A DNA stretch of 31,241 bases from UBA12088 sp041920275 (GCA_041920275.1 JAYRSE010000003.1:1-31241); one strand, 5' to 3'. Positions 1-7,695 are shown, numbered from the stretch's first letter. Translations and numbers: made by a program. The notes: generated by a model from the letters alone, not told the origin.

Positions 1-118
1 ACGTGCGCGGGGGTTGCACTACACCACATGTCTCATGGCGGTGGCGCGGAAGTTCTTGCGGTACTTGTATGCGTACTACTACAAACGTTCGGTCACTTTT
101 CCACACGCGATTGTTTGA
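1..118 (+). pseudogene. C-terminal fragment of a possible IS110-type transposase (cut by window edge)
   Basis: An open frame enters from the left edge and ends at TGA 116-118, giving 38 residues. The stretch reading MAVARKFLRYLYAYYYK resembles the conserved C-terminal helix of IS110/Transposase_20 enzymes, which usually reads like VAVxRKLLxxxYAM. Everything N-terminal, including any DEDD catalytic residues, lies outside the window, so I cannot say whether the gene is intact. A second open frame (frame 1, to TGA at about 207) is also open from the edge but looks like nothing known. Nearby transposon remnants make a mobile-element tail plausible. Confidence 0.35.
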
Positions 119-386
119 CGGGGTGCTATAACGGGTCTTTTCTCAGGGATGGAAGGGTTGTGATTCGATTTCGTCAGGTAGATGTAGTGTCCGCGTTCAG
201 AATCTGAAGGAGGTGACGGCAATATTTTCGAATGTGGGGACGGCTGGTCCAGTTTCGAGAAACGTGGCAAATAATGGCGCAGAGTTCAGTGCGGGAGTGG
301 CGAATGTGTTCGAACAATTGATGTCCGTTTTGCGAACCCTCGGGTTGGTGCGATAGGTCGCAGCACGTTCGTTCGAGAAGGAGAGG
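119..386. other. Stretch with no recognisable gene
   Basis: I see no convincing coding frame between the possible transposase tail and the palindrome at 387-422. The minus-strand open frames here have no plausible product and run into the palindrome. This is probably decayed or non-coding sequence at the edge of a mobile-element-rich patch. Confidence 0.4.
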
Positions 387-422
387 GGAATTATGGGGAC
401 AATGAACTGTCCCCATAATTCC
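387..422. repeat. REP-like perfect palindrome with GGGGAC core
   Basis: A 15-bp perfect inverted repeat (387-401 against 408-422) encloses a 6-nt loop, ATGAAC. Each arm carries ATGGGGACA. The same ATGGGGAC core recurs at 2475-2482 beside a truncated Y1/RAYT transposase start, and ATGGGGTC occurs twice just upstream of that start. GGGGACAG/GGGGTCAG ends are typical of REP-associated (IS200-like, HUH) elements. I read this as a solo element end or REP unit. It lies about 60 bp upstream of the sodium channel gene and could also act as a terminator or mRNA structure. Confidence 0.6.
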
Positions 423-482
423 ACCCGCTCGAGGTGTACCGGCCGGTCGCGCGTGTCAGTGATCCGGTTGCATATAGGTAGA

Positions 483-1328
483 ATGTTACGTTATGCTGTT
501 GGTGCTATGACCAGGAGCACCGTACTGCAGCTCGTCACATCGCGTCGGTTTGAGCGGGTGATCATTATACTCGTCGTTCTCAACGCTATAACGCTCGGTC
601 TTGAAACTGCGCCGGTCGATACGCGACTGCTTGATGCACTATATGTTCTCGACCGAGTGTTCGTTGCCGCTTTCTCGTTCGAGATCATATTGAAGCTCAT
701 TGCCTTTCGTTTCTCTTTTTTCAGAAACGGGTGGAACGTCTTCGATCTTATTATCGTCGGAATCGCACTCATTCCGGCCGTGGGACCATTCTCCGTTTTG
801 CGCGCACTACGCATTTTGCGGGTATTGCGACTGGTCTCGACCATTCCCGCGATGCGACGAGTGGTTGACGGTTTCGTCCATGCGCTGAGCGGTCTCGTGT
901 CGGTCGTCGGTATCATGATGCTTATTTTTTACGTCAGTGCGGTCATGGCAACCAAGTTGTTCGGCGAGGCTTTTCCCGAATTCTTCGGCAGTATACCGGA
1001 TTCCCTGTACTCACTCTTTCAGATCATGACCCTCGAAAGTTGGTCTATGGGTATTGTGAGACCGGTGCTCGAAGTTTTTCCGTATGCGTGGCTGTTTTTC
1101 ATACCGTTCATTTTGGTGACAACGTTCGCCGTACTGAACCTGATCATCGGTATCATCGTGAATTCCATGCAGGTTGCCGCCGAAGAGGAGCGTAATGAGA
1201 TCAAAGAAGTATTTAAAGCCCAGCACGCATCACAGGTTTCAATAGAGAGTCAGCTCGCCGTCATTGAGAATACCGTCCGCGAGCTTCGTACACAGCTTGA
1301 GCGAGAAAAGATCGGGCAGGGGAAGTGA
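483..1328 (+). CDS. Voltage-gated sodium channel, NavAb/NaChBac type (ion transport protein)
   Basis: This 281-residue protein is a single-domain six-helix channel that would assemble as a tetramer in the cytoplasmic membrane and pass Na+ on depolarisation. S4 carries four arginines three residues apart (R107, R110, R113, R116). The pore has the selectivity filter TLESWSMG at 183-190, identical to NavAb and close to NaChBac, followed by IVRP and the S6 segment (about 205-229). Residues 232-275 form a charged coiled coil, as expected for the tetramerising C-terminal tail. I chose ATG 483 because an upstream in-frame ATG at 393 lies inside the palindrome; AGGTAG sits just before 483. ATG 507 (MTRSTV) is an alternative. 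A stem-loop follows at 1631-1658. The family call is secure; ion selectivity is inferred from the filter. Confidence 0.93.
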   Translation: MLRYAVGAMTRSTVLQLVTSRRFERVIIILVVLNAITLGLETAPVDTRLLDALYVLDRVFVAAFSFEIILKLIAFRFSFFRNGWNVFDLIIVGIALIPAVGPFSVLRALRILRVLRLVSTIPAMRRVVDGFVHALSGLVSVVGIMMLIFYVSAVMATKLFGEAFPEFFGSIPDSLYSLFQIMTLESWSMGIVRPVLEVFPYAWLFFIPFILVTTFAVLNLIIGIIVNSMQVAAEEERNEIKEVFKAQHASQVSIESQLAVIENTVRELRTQLEREKIGQGK

Positions 1329-1688
1329 GTGGAAATGAGAGACCGGACGTTCCGATCTCGATTTACCATTGCGCATTGACAGAAAGCTCGCACATGCGGT
1401 GATGGAGAGCTGTGGTGTGATGCTGTTCCAACGATCAAGTTGATCGAGGGTATCGAGGTCCGATGGTCCATGTTGCCGCATCTCCTGGAGTCGATCGCCA
1501 CAATATCCCCAGCGAAGCAGATCGTGGGTGTAGCGCGGATGTGTAGTGCGGGTCATGTGACGGCGGGCGCAAGTTCGTGGTTCCGGAATGACAGACGCCA
1601 CTGCGAAATACGCAAGCGTCAGGTACATGCAACAACCCGCAGAAACCTGCGGGTTGTTTCGTTGCTGGTGTACATCACGCGTGGAATG
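1329..1688. other. Convergent intergenic stretch without a gene
   Basis: This lies between the sodium channel gene (+) and the FN3 fragment (-). The open frames in it are short, have no recognisable product and no start context. The only structured element I see is the stem-loop at 1631-1658. Confidence 0.5.
1631..1658. terminator. Bidirectional stem-loop terminator
   Basis: A perfect 12-bp stem (AACAACCCGCAG with CTGCGGGTTGTT) encloses the loop AAAC. A short T-rich run follows on the plus strand and A/T pairs flank the other side. It lies between converging genes, so it can serve both. Confidence 0.8.
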
Positions 1689-2339
1689 CTACCGGGTCTT
1701 TACCGGTTTCCCTCTTGTGGTGGTTGTTATGGTCGCAGGGGAGCTGTCCGGTGACACGTTGTTTGCGGCGTCGCGAGCTCGCACGGTATAGGTGAATGTG
1801 CCAGTGCCCGGCTTTTCGGTGAAGGTGAGTGCCGCAACCGTGCGTATCAGTATGCCGTTCCGAAGCACATCGTATCCGGTCACACCAACGTTGTCCGTCG
1901 CGACGTCCCATTGAAGGTCGACTGCGCCCTGCTTACCGGCTATGGCGGTAAGGCCGGTGGGTGTACTCGGTGGTGTTGCGTCCACAACGACACTTCCTTG
2001 AACAGATACATCAACGTGTGTGGGATCGGTTCCGTCAGTGTCTCGTACGGTCACTGTGAAGGGAGTCAGACCGTCAACCATTCCCGATGCCGTGAGGGTG
2101 AAGGTCTGGGTCTGTGCCGACTGCAAGATGGCGTTCTGTGGCGTGAATGTGCCGGTGATCCCCATCACGCTTGGTGTGAACATGGTGCCCGAACAAAGCT
2201 CGTCGTTGTTGCGCACCGTGAGAGAAAAGCTCGGTGCGGTCGCGGCCGCCAACACCGTGGGCTGCAATGTGACCGAGGGTGCGTTTGATGTGCATGCGGT
2301 CCCGTAATTCACCGCGACACGTACACTGGACCCGTCCAC
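1689..2339 (-). pseudogene. 5'-truncated surface protein fragment with Ig-like and fibronectin type III domains
   Basis: The frame encodes 216 residues from a GTG at 2339. Residues about 20-115 look like an Ig-like beta-sandwich. Residues about 120-210 are a clear FN3 domain, with the familiar PPSTPTGL start, a TDNVGVTGYDVLRNG core and a TYTVRARDAANNVS end. There is no signal peptide, which such a protein should have. The frame is interrupted upstream at 2361-2363, inside the GGAAATGGGGTCAG repeats of the transposon remnant. I infer that the 5' part was lost or separated when that element inserted. The missing N-terminus is not found on the far side. It could still be translated from the GTG, but export is doubtful. 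Confidence 0.6.
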
Positions 2340-2350
2340 TGCTCGATCGG

Positions 2351-2378
2351 GGAAATGGGGTCAGGGAAATGGGGTCAG
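2351..2378. repeat. Tandem 14-bp direct repeat GGAAATGGGGTCAG
   Basis: Two identical adjacent copies (2351-2364 and 2365-2378) lie about 25 bp upstream of the transposase start codon at 2404. GGGGTCAG is a common end motif of REP-associated tyrosine transposase elements. I take the pair as the left end of the remnant. Confidence 0.65.
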
Positions 2379-2403
2379 CCACCATTTATGATACAATTTA
2401 TTT

Positions 2404-2505
2404 ATGCCAAGGGTGCAAAGGGTAGACGTTGGAGGGGAGGTGTATCATGTACTCAATAGAGCCAATGCTCGAAAATGGGGACTGTGCCCACTGCTTTGTG
2501 GATAA
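2404..2505 (+). pseudogene. Deleted REP-associated (Y1/HUH, IS200-like) transposase remnant
   Basis: The first 23 codons match the conserved N-terminus of RAYT transposases (MPRVQRVDVGGEVYHVLNRAN; family pattern MPRxxRxxxxGxxYHVxxRxN). After codon 23 the sequence runs directly into AAAATGGGGACTGTGCCC, which carries the GGGGAC element-end motif, and the frame stops at 2503-2505. The catalytic HUH motif and tyrosine are absent. The remnant therefore looks like both ends of an element with the central part deleted (perhaps a non-autonomous derivative). It adjoins the point where the FN3 gene loses its 5' end. Confidence 0.75.
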
Positions 2506-2860
2506 CGTGCCTCACTCTCAAAGAAAGCCATTCAGTGTACATGGCTCGTTTCAAAGGACCGCCTTTGGGGAAGAGTCTTGGTGTTCTTGTTGAGGGGGAG
2601 TGGCCAGTCGCATTTATTGCACAGGTTCGAGTTGTTTTGTGCTGGTGTGCGAATACGGAATCGAGACACGAGTCGTGTCGTTCTTGTCCGCACAGGTTAC
2701 GCAAGTGCTGTACTCGGGACTGCGTTGATCATACTGTCGCAGGTGACACGCCTTGAATGGTGACGTGTGGTATTTCTTGTTGTAAGTTAACTCCGACCCA
2801 CAAGAGAGGTCGGAGTTTTGTGGTAGCAACCGAAAGGCCGATGGCTACTGGGTGGCTCGG
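2506..2860. other. Stretch with no recognisable gene
   Basis: The open frames here (for example plus-strand 2475-2756 and minus-strand 2453-2704) have no recognisable product and run through the transposon remnant. The only clear element is the stem-loop at 2789-2817. Confidence 0.5.
2789..2817 (-). terminator. Stem-loop terminator
   Basis: A 10-bp stem (AACTCCGACC with GGTCGGAGTT) encloses a 9-nt loop. The plus strand continues TTTTG; on the minus strand a TTAACTTACAA-type A/T region follows. It lies just downstream of the small secreted-protein gene on the minus strand. Confidence 0.65.
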
Positions 2861-3160
2861 TTATTGGATCCCTTTACATGCCTTTGCTGCCATGCCGGGG
2901 AACTCATCCGCGGTGACCGGGCAGTCGATCAGATGTTTTGGCATCGGGCCGTCGGTCAATGTGGCCAACAACCTCATGATCTCCGGCATGCATTCCCTTG
3001 CCTCATACGCTTCCATGCGAAGGTAGTTTTCCATCACCGCGCAAGGGTTCAAGTGCCCATCCTCTGCCCGAGAAAAACTCGGAGCGATGAGCATGCATAG
3101 GATGATGGTCAACATGATCGCGCCGAACAGTGTCCAGCCACCAGGTACACGTTTTTTCAT
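2861..3160 (-). CDS. Small secreted protein with four cysteines
   Basis: From ATG 3160 the product is 99 residues, starting MKKRVPGGW. Residues about 9-32 form a hydrophobic signal peptide ending in SFSRA, followed by a mature part of about 67 residues. The mature part has four cysteines, suggesting two disulfides outside the membrane, and is predicted mostly helical. The frame stays open upstream to 3262, but the MKKR start gives a proper signal peptide and has a G-rich run (GGGGTAAG) before it. I do not recognise the family. A terminator follows at 2789-2817. Confidence 0.6.
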   Translation of the reverse strand: MKKRVPGGWTLFGAIMLTIILCMLIAPSFSRAEDGHLNPCAVMENYLRMEAYEARECMPEIMRLLATLTDGPMPKHLIDCPVTADEFPGMAAKACKGIQ

Positions 3161-3312
3161 TTTGGAACTTACCCCGTTGTATTTTGAGAACCTGCCGTCC
3201 CGAGACGGCTCAAGAAATAATACACGAAAAAGCGTCGTTGTCAAAAGTCTCACACGCAACATTCCAACCTCCAGTGCTCGCCGGGTGAACGGTTTTCGGG
3301 TACGATGTGCCC

Positions 3313-4355
3313 ATGAACCCCGTACGTAACGGTATTATCGGTCTTGTGTTGGGCGACATGCTGGATGTACCTCCTGCACATAGGGTACGAGAGTATTCCG
3401 GCACATACCCGGCTGCGGGTCCGGCGACGTACGATCAACCCAAGGACACATGGTCGGATGGTACGTCGCTCGCGCTGTGTCTCGCGGATTCGCTCGTACG
3501 CGGGTACGATCTCGAGAATATCGCCAAGACCTTCCTCTGCTGGTAGATGAAGGGTGAATGGACGGCCCACGGGAGCATCTCTCGCATAGGGGTGCAAACT
3601 GAACGCGCGCTTGGCGAACTCTACCGAATGCTCGAGCGCGGCGATACGGACAGTCTCGCGCTTCTACATCTGGAAGCGGATGAGGAAACGAACGATAACG
3701 GCTCGCTCATGCGCATTCTGCCACTCTATTTCCTTCTACGGCATGAACGCATGGAAGAACGTTTCGAGACGATCCGGGAGGTGATCGCACTTACCCACCC
3801 GCACGTTCGGTCTGCGCTTGCGTCTCTCATGTACCTTATTATGATACAAGAGCTGGAGGATGTGGATGCGTTGCGTATAGCATACCTGCGTACGGCCTTG
3901 CGAATGCGTGAGTTTCTGGATCAACAATACACCGAAGAGCGCACGTATTTCGCACGTCTCATCGATAATGACATACGTTTGTTGCACTGCACAAGGTTGC
4001 GATCGGGAACGTGCGTGGTGGAGACGCTCGAGTCGTCTTTTGGTGCCTCCTGAACACCACTTCGTATGCTGAAGCGGTGTTCGCCGCTGTACAGCTCGGG
4101 CACAACATCGGCACAGCCGTCGTTACGGGAGATCTTGCGGGGTTCCACTGTGGAATCGACACGGCGCCGGTCGATCGGTACGAATCAGTTGCGCGTATCG
4201 AAGATCTGGAAGTGCTCTGCGATGCACTCTATGTACGATACCCGAGCAAACCATATGCGCTTTCATTGCTTGTGTTGTTCTTGTGCGGGAAAGAGTACGA
4301 TTCTTCCGGCCCCGCACCATTTCCGACGCGTTTGCGACGGGGACAGCGATCTTGA
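3313..4355 (+). pseudogene. Broken ADP-ribosylglycohydrolase (DraG/ARH family) gene
   Basis: Three reading-frame pieces line up in order with one ADP-ribosylglycohydrolase, a family that removes ADP-ribose from modified proteins using Mg2+. Piece 1 (3313-3543) has GLVLGDML and TWSDGTSLALCLADSL. It ends in TAG at 3544-3546, inside the family's conserved W...WTAHG region. Piece 2 (3547 to about 4040) continues with GEWTAHG, NGSLMRILPL and ALTHPHVRSALA. Near 4038-4044 a T-run appears one base short: the next piece resumes one frame over with WCLLNTTSYAEAVFAA. The metal-binding motifs are also damaged: the usual TDDT/SDDT reads SDGT, and the usual GGDTDT block reads GHNIGT. Nonsense codon, frameshift and lost metal ligands together argue for real decay rather than a read error. 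Confidence 0.85.
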
Positions 4356-4446
4356 GGATGAGTGCGTGCGGTATTGACGGGAAGCAGTTGGATGTCGAGC
4401 TGATGAGTTGTGGGAGTGGGTCTCGCGAGGGTGTGACCGAATGAGG

Positions 4447-4452
4447 TATACT
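4447..4452 (+). promoter_or_regulatory. -10 box TATACT
   Basis: TATACT lies 13 nt before ATG 4466, so transcription would begin about 7 nt before the start codon. No convincing -35 box is visible. Confidence 0.45.
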
Positions 4453-4465
4453 GTAAACATTCATC

Positions 4466-5542
4466 ATGCACATGAACCGGTTGGAACAAGGTGTGAAGGA
4501 ACAAGGCGCAGTCGACGAACAGTCGGAGTCGAGTGCAACCGTGTCACCTCCCGCTCGAGAGCGAGAATCGATGGCGGATCCGCTCGTGTTCGTGCTGCTT
4601 CTCTTTATATTCGGTTCATTCCTGTATGTGATGTTCATCTCCGTGCCGGCAGCACTCACGCGGGGCGGAGAATTGGTGCGCGAGTTTTCCGAGGCATTTA
4701 CTGCGCCATCCGCGTTCGAGCCTGCGGTATCCGCGCCAGAAGTGAATGACGGCATGGTGGATCAAGAATATGACTTGTCCGTGCAATCTCCCAATGTCGT
4801 ACAGCTGCCGCCTTATGTCTACACGTACCCGCGTTCGGGTGCCGGTGAGCCACCCACTCGCAGTGAGTTGTTCGAGATGGGGAGTGTAGCCGATTTCACG
4901 GTAGGGGTGGAGCTGCGAAATGATTTTATCTCACTCATGTGGCCCACAGGGGTCGACCTGCAGGCAGGATACCTCGTAAATCGTATCTCGGGGCAGGTGT
5001 ACCATCTCTTCGGTGCGGATGCGGGTATGACCTATGCCGATGGCTACCTTTACCCAACCTTGCCACCGTTTCTGCCGGTGGGGGAGTACTTCGTCTTGGT
5101 GCAGATAAATGATTCAGTCTCGAGTTATGCACTGTCAGATATGACAAAACCAATCGTGATCACAAAACATGAATCAGGATTCCTCGTGTTTCGAGGTATA
5201 GATCCCCATAGTATGTTGCGTCCGGGCGACGGGGGTATGGCGGTCTCAGTGTTCATCAATGATCCCGCCTTGTCGCCTCACTCGAGCCGTGCACTTACGG
5301 TCGATTTGATACCGCGTCCGGGAACGGATACTGCGGGTCGAACGGAGATCCTCTATGAGAGCGGGTACTTTAACGCGCCGGGCTCCGCGTACACGGAGGT
5401 GATATTTCCCCTCAACATTCCCTCGGATATGCCGTTGGGCGAGTACGATGTGCGTGCGACGCTGCGGTACCGCACGGAAGGGTCTGTGAGAGAGCTAGCA
5501 TACTCGCTCGTGCGTGCGTTGACGGTGATACCGCCGCGCTAA
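4466..5542 (+). CDS. Membrane-anchored extracytoplasmic protein, family unknown
   Basis: The protein has 358 residues. An N-terminal cytoplasmic segment of about 37 residues precedes one membrane helix (about 38-63, rich in Phe, Leu and Val). Then comes a Pro/Ala/Glu-rich linker and a large beta-rich outer region. That region contains repeated phrases of the kind LPVGEYFVLVQIND and MPLGEYDVRATLRYR, suggesting at least two Ig-like or sugar-binding-like beta-sandwich domains (about 120-230 and 235-355). There are no catalytic motifs and almost no cysteine. ATG 4466 is preferred for its short distance to the -10 box; ATG 4472 is two codons on. It stands alone, between the ADP-ribosylglycohydrolase pseudogene and the TPR gene. 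Confidence 0.7.
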   Translation: MHMNRLEQGVKEQGAVDEQSESSATVSPPARERESMADPLVFVLLLFIFGSFLYVMFISVPAALTRGGELVREFSEAFTAPSAFEPAVSAPEVNDGMVDQEYDLSVQSPNVVQLPPYVYTYPRSGAGEPPTRSELFEMGSVADFTVGVELRNDFISLMWPTGVDLQAGYLVNRISGQVYHLFGADAGMTYADGYLYPTLPPFLPVGEYFVLVQINDSVSSYALSDMTKPIVITKHESGFLVFRGIDPHSMLRPGDGGMAVSVFINDPALSPHSSRALTVDLIPRPGTDTAGRTEILYESGYFNAPGSAYTEVIFPLNIPSDMPLGEYDVRATLRYRTEGSVRELAYSLVRALTVIPPR

Positions 5543-5678
5543 TTTGCTCGACTCTGCGTGTTGTCGACTTGGGGTCGGGATCTTGCCATGCAATCCCCGG
5601 TGTCACTTTGCCTCGATAGTGCCCACACAAGGCCAGGTGCGATCAGGTGATTCACGTTTTCGCACAACTCGCTTGCAG

Positions 5679-5687
5679 TGGTATAGT
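5679..5687 (+). promoter_or_regulatory. Extended -10 promoter TGGTATAGT (leaderless start)
   Basis: TGG-TATAGT ends 7 nt before ATG 5695, placing the transcription start at or next to the start codon. Confidence 0.6.
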
Positions 5688-5694
5688 AGTGTGT

Positions 5695-6312
5695 ATGGAC
5701 CTCAATGTGGACGACATGCCGGTCGATGATGACCTCAAGGAGCTGTTTTCCGCAAATCAACCTGAGGCATGTAAGGAGCGGTGCAAGATTATACTTGCGA
5801 ACGACCCGCTCAATATGCAGGCGCTCCTCTACATGGCGTACATCACGGTCGATCACGGTGAACCGGAAGAGGCGGTGCGGTACTGCGACACCATCATTCA
5901 CGGTATCGAAGATCGAATCTTTTTCGTGTGGAACGTGCGGGGTCGCGCCCTTGCCCTTGTGGGACGGTACGAAGAAGCGAAGAAGAGCTTCATGAAGTCA
6001 CTCTCCTTGCGACCCACTCACGAAGAGACGTACCTGTTTCTTGCGCTCTTACATTACCTTACCGGTAACAAGGAACTCGCGTTCGGAATCCTTGACCTGG
6101 TGGAGATCGAGCTCCAAGGATCGGAACTTGTGGCATATGTTAGAGGTTTGATCGAAAAGTATGATGGCAACACCACGGAAGCGCTCGTGCACTTCGTGTT
6201 CGGTGAGGCGAATCTCGATCCAACTTCGCCCGACTATGAGCACACGAGGGAGTTATTTGCGCGAGAGGTGGGGAAGATCGCCGGCGCAGGAACGGCCGGT
6301 CATGATCGATAG
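5695..6312 (+). CDS. TPR-repeat protein
   Basis: The protein has 205 residues, soluble, with no signal peptide or membrane helix. It has about four to five tetratricopeptide-like helical pairs (about residues 20-175). The clearest carry the TPR pattern of small residues and a terminal proline, as in RGRALALVGRYEEAKKSFMK followed by SLRP, and the next repeat TYLFLALLHYLTGNKELAF. It is probably a cytoplasmic scaffold or binding adaptor; the partner cannot be read from the context. I chose ATG 5695 (MDLNVDD) because an extended -10 box sits exactly where a leaderless start needs it; the frame remains open upstream to 5647. A terminator follows at 6380-6406. Confidence 0.8.
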   Translation: MDLNVDDMPVDDDLKELFSANQPEACKERCKIILANDPLNMQALLYMAYITVDHGEPEEAVRYCDTIIHGIEDRIFFVWNVRGRALALVGRYEEAKKSFMKSLSLRPTHEETYLFLALLHYLTGNKELAFGILDLVEIELQGSELVAYVRGLIEKYDGNTTEALVHFVFGEANLDPTSPDYEHTRELFAREVGKIAGAGTAGHDR

Positions 6313-6379
6313 CGCACCACGCCGTTCTTGACTCTCGGAAACCGCTTCCGCAGAAGGGATTCTTTCTGTGAACAAATAA

Positions 6380-6406
6380 AAATGGGAGCGCATGACGCTC
6401 CCATTT
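6380..6406. terminator. Bidirectional stem-loop terminator
   Basis: An 11-bp perfect stem (AAATGGGAGCG with CGCTCCCATTT) encloses the loop CATGA, with A-rich sequence upstream and T-rich sequence downstream. It lies between the converging TPR gene and the 140-aa gene. Confidence 0.85.
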
Positions 6407-6418
6407 CGAACGTGAACC

Positions 6419-6841
6419 TTACCGACGAGGGCTCGCAACAGGAGCAATCCTTCGTCTGTTTGCCACCCAGACCGCAACACGAGTCTGCCATTCGGGGTCA
6501 TCTTCGTATGCGTTGCGACAAGCTTCCAGGTATGCTCGCGCACGCTCCTCGGTGGTGAAAATTCCATTTCCGACATGACTCTGCATGTTGTGCAGATACT
6601 CCACCCTGCCGAACTTGCTATCGATGTGACCTACGTGAATACAGAGGCCTTGGTCGGTCTGACTCCATGCACCCTTAACGACGTACGGTCCCGCAACGGA
6701 GTGCGGTCGACCATGCCATGTCATGGTCATGTAAAACAACGTACCGGGCCGAAGCGCGTCCCGAACCGCTTCATCGGTTGCGAACTCACGCAGTGCCAAC
6801 AGGTCGGGGTACTTATCACACAGTCTGTTTTGAGATTTCAT
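6419..6841 (-). CDS. Hypothetical protein, 140 aa
   Basis: The product starts MKSQNRLCDKY at ATG 6841; the frame stays open upstream to 7009, but GAGGG lies 7 nt before 6841 and the upstream part looks non-coding. The protein is soluble, with a beta-rich middle (GTLFYMTMTWHGRPH, GPYVVKGAW) and a helical C-terminal half containing TTEERARAYLEACRNAYEDDPEW. Two cysteines and several His/Trp residues are present, but no catalytic pattern I know. The middle segment suggests a small substrate- or nucleic-acid-binding fold. It is transcribed divergently from the fragment at 6997. Confidence 0.6.
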   Translation of the reverse strand: MKSQNRLCDKYPDLLALREFATDEAVRDALRPGTLFYMTMTWHGRPHSVAGPYVVKGAWSQTDQGLCIHVGHIDSKFGRVEYLHNMQSHVGNGIFTTEERARAYLEACRNAYEDDPEWQTRVAVWVANRRRIAPVASPRR

Positions 6842-6996
6842 CGTATACCCTCGGTTCGGTGTACCACTGAGACTTGCGTAAATTAACCATATCATTGAAC
6901 GATCGTCAACTCTGTTCGCCGAGAGCGTTGGTTGTATTGCGTTTGCGATGGTGGACGGGTCGGGGTAGTGGCAACTCCTGATCACTGCATCACACC

Positions 6997-7644
6997 GTGT
7001 CCGTTTCAATCGAATGCGTCACGGTGACGGATACTGCGCGAACTGACTGGAGCAGCATCGCGTGCGGCGACACCACGTACGACTACACTGTATGGATAGG
7101 TTCATACCGGTGTGGCGAGAGTGAGTACCGCAACGTCGCGAGGATGGTCGGCGATACGATCGATGAACAGTCCGAGCATCTGGTGTACATCACCGTGGAC
7201 TGCCAAGATGTGGGGTGCACCAAGACCCCGGGGTATTGGAAGACCCACTCCGAGTATGGCCCCGCGCCGTACGACCTGAACTGGCTTTTGGTGGGAGGTG
7301 CGGACGCAAACTTCCCCAACACCAATCCCACCAACCCCAACACCCTTTCTTGGTATAAGATGTTTTGGACCTCGCCTGCGGGCAACGTTTGGTACAACTT
7401 GGCAAGGGCTTGGGGTGCTGCGGAATTGAACCGCCTCAGTGGTGCGAACGCCGACGCGGTGTCAAGCGCGATGAGTGCCGCACAAAGTCTGCTCGAAAAG
7501 TTCACTCCGGTGAACTTTATGGTATTGAAGCCACAGGACAAGGACCGTAAGGCCGCGGTGGAACTTAGTCGAGTACTCGACGAGTTCAACAACGGCCTCA
7601 CCGAGACTCCACACTGCGACATGGAGTCGCAGTACATCAATTAA
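6997..7644 (+). CDS. Secreted-type protein fragment with a PGYWKTH domain, probably 5'-truncated
   Basis: The frame encodes 215 residues from a GTG at 6997; an in-frame stop lies just upstream at 6979. Residues about 1-70 look like the end of a beta-sandwich domain with cysteines. CTKTPGYWKTHSEYGPAPYD then opens a domain seen in many secreted or surface proteins, with WYKMFWTSPAGNVWYNLARAW following. Residues about 140-205 are helical. There is no signal peptide and no good start context, so it is probably the 3' end of a longer surface-protein gene whose N-terminal domains are lost. Two stem-loops follow the stop. Confidence 0.6.
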   Translation: MSVSIECVTVTDTARTDWSSIACGDTTYDYTVWIGSYRCGESEYRNVARMVGDTIDEQSEHLVYITVDCQDVGCTKTPGYWKTHSEYGPAPYDLNWLLVGGADANFPNTNPTNPNTLSWYKMFWTSPAGNVWYNLARAWGAAELNRLSGANADAVSSAMSAAQSLLEKFTPVNFMVLKPQDKDRKAAVELSRVLDEFNNGLTETPHCDMESQYIN

Positions 7645-7649
7645 GGAAA

Positions 7650-7695
7650 GCGCCATGGATGGCGCGTATGGCCGGCAACAGGATGTTGCCGGCCA
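7650..7695 (+). terminator. Tandem stem-loops, second a strong terminator
   Basis: GCGCCAT/ATGGCGC forms a small hairpin at about 7650-7665. It is followed by a 12-bp perfect stem, TGGCCGGCAACA (7669-7680) with TGTTGCCGGCCA (7684-7695), a 3-nt loop, and a T-rich tail CTTTCGTTTG. Confidence 0.85.

Noticed and set aside
2351..2378. Tandem repeats as a CRISPR array
   Set aside because: Two adjacent copies with no spacer between them, beside a transposase start; no cas genes in the window.
3544..3546. TAG read as an amino acid in the ADP-ribosylglycohydrolase gene
   Set aside because: Other genes here end in TAG without read-through, and the same gene also has a frameshift and lost metal ligands, so decay explains it better than recoding.
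4123..4755. 210-codon open frame on the minus strand
   Set aside because: Spans the pseudogene end, an intergenic gap and the next gene's start; no domain and low-complexity composition.
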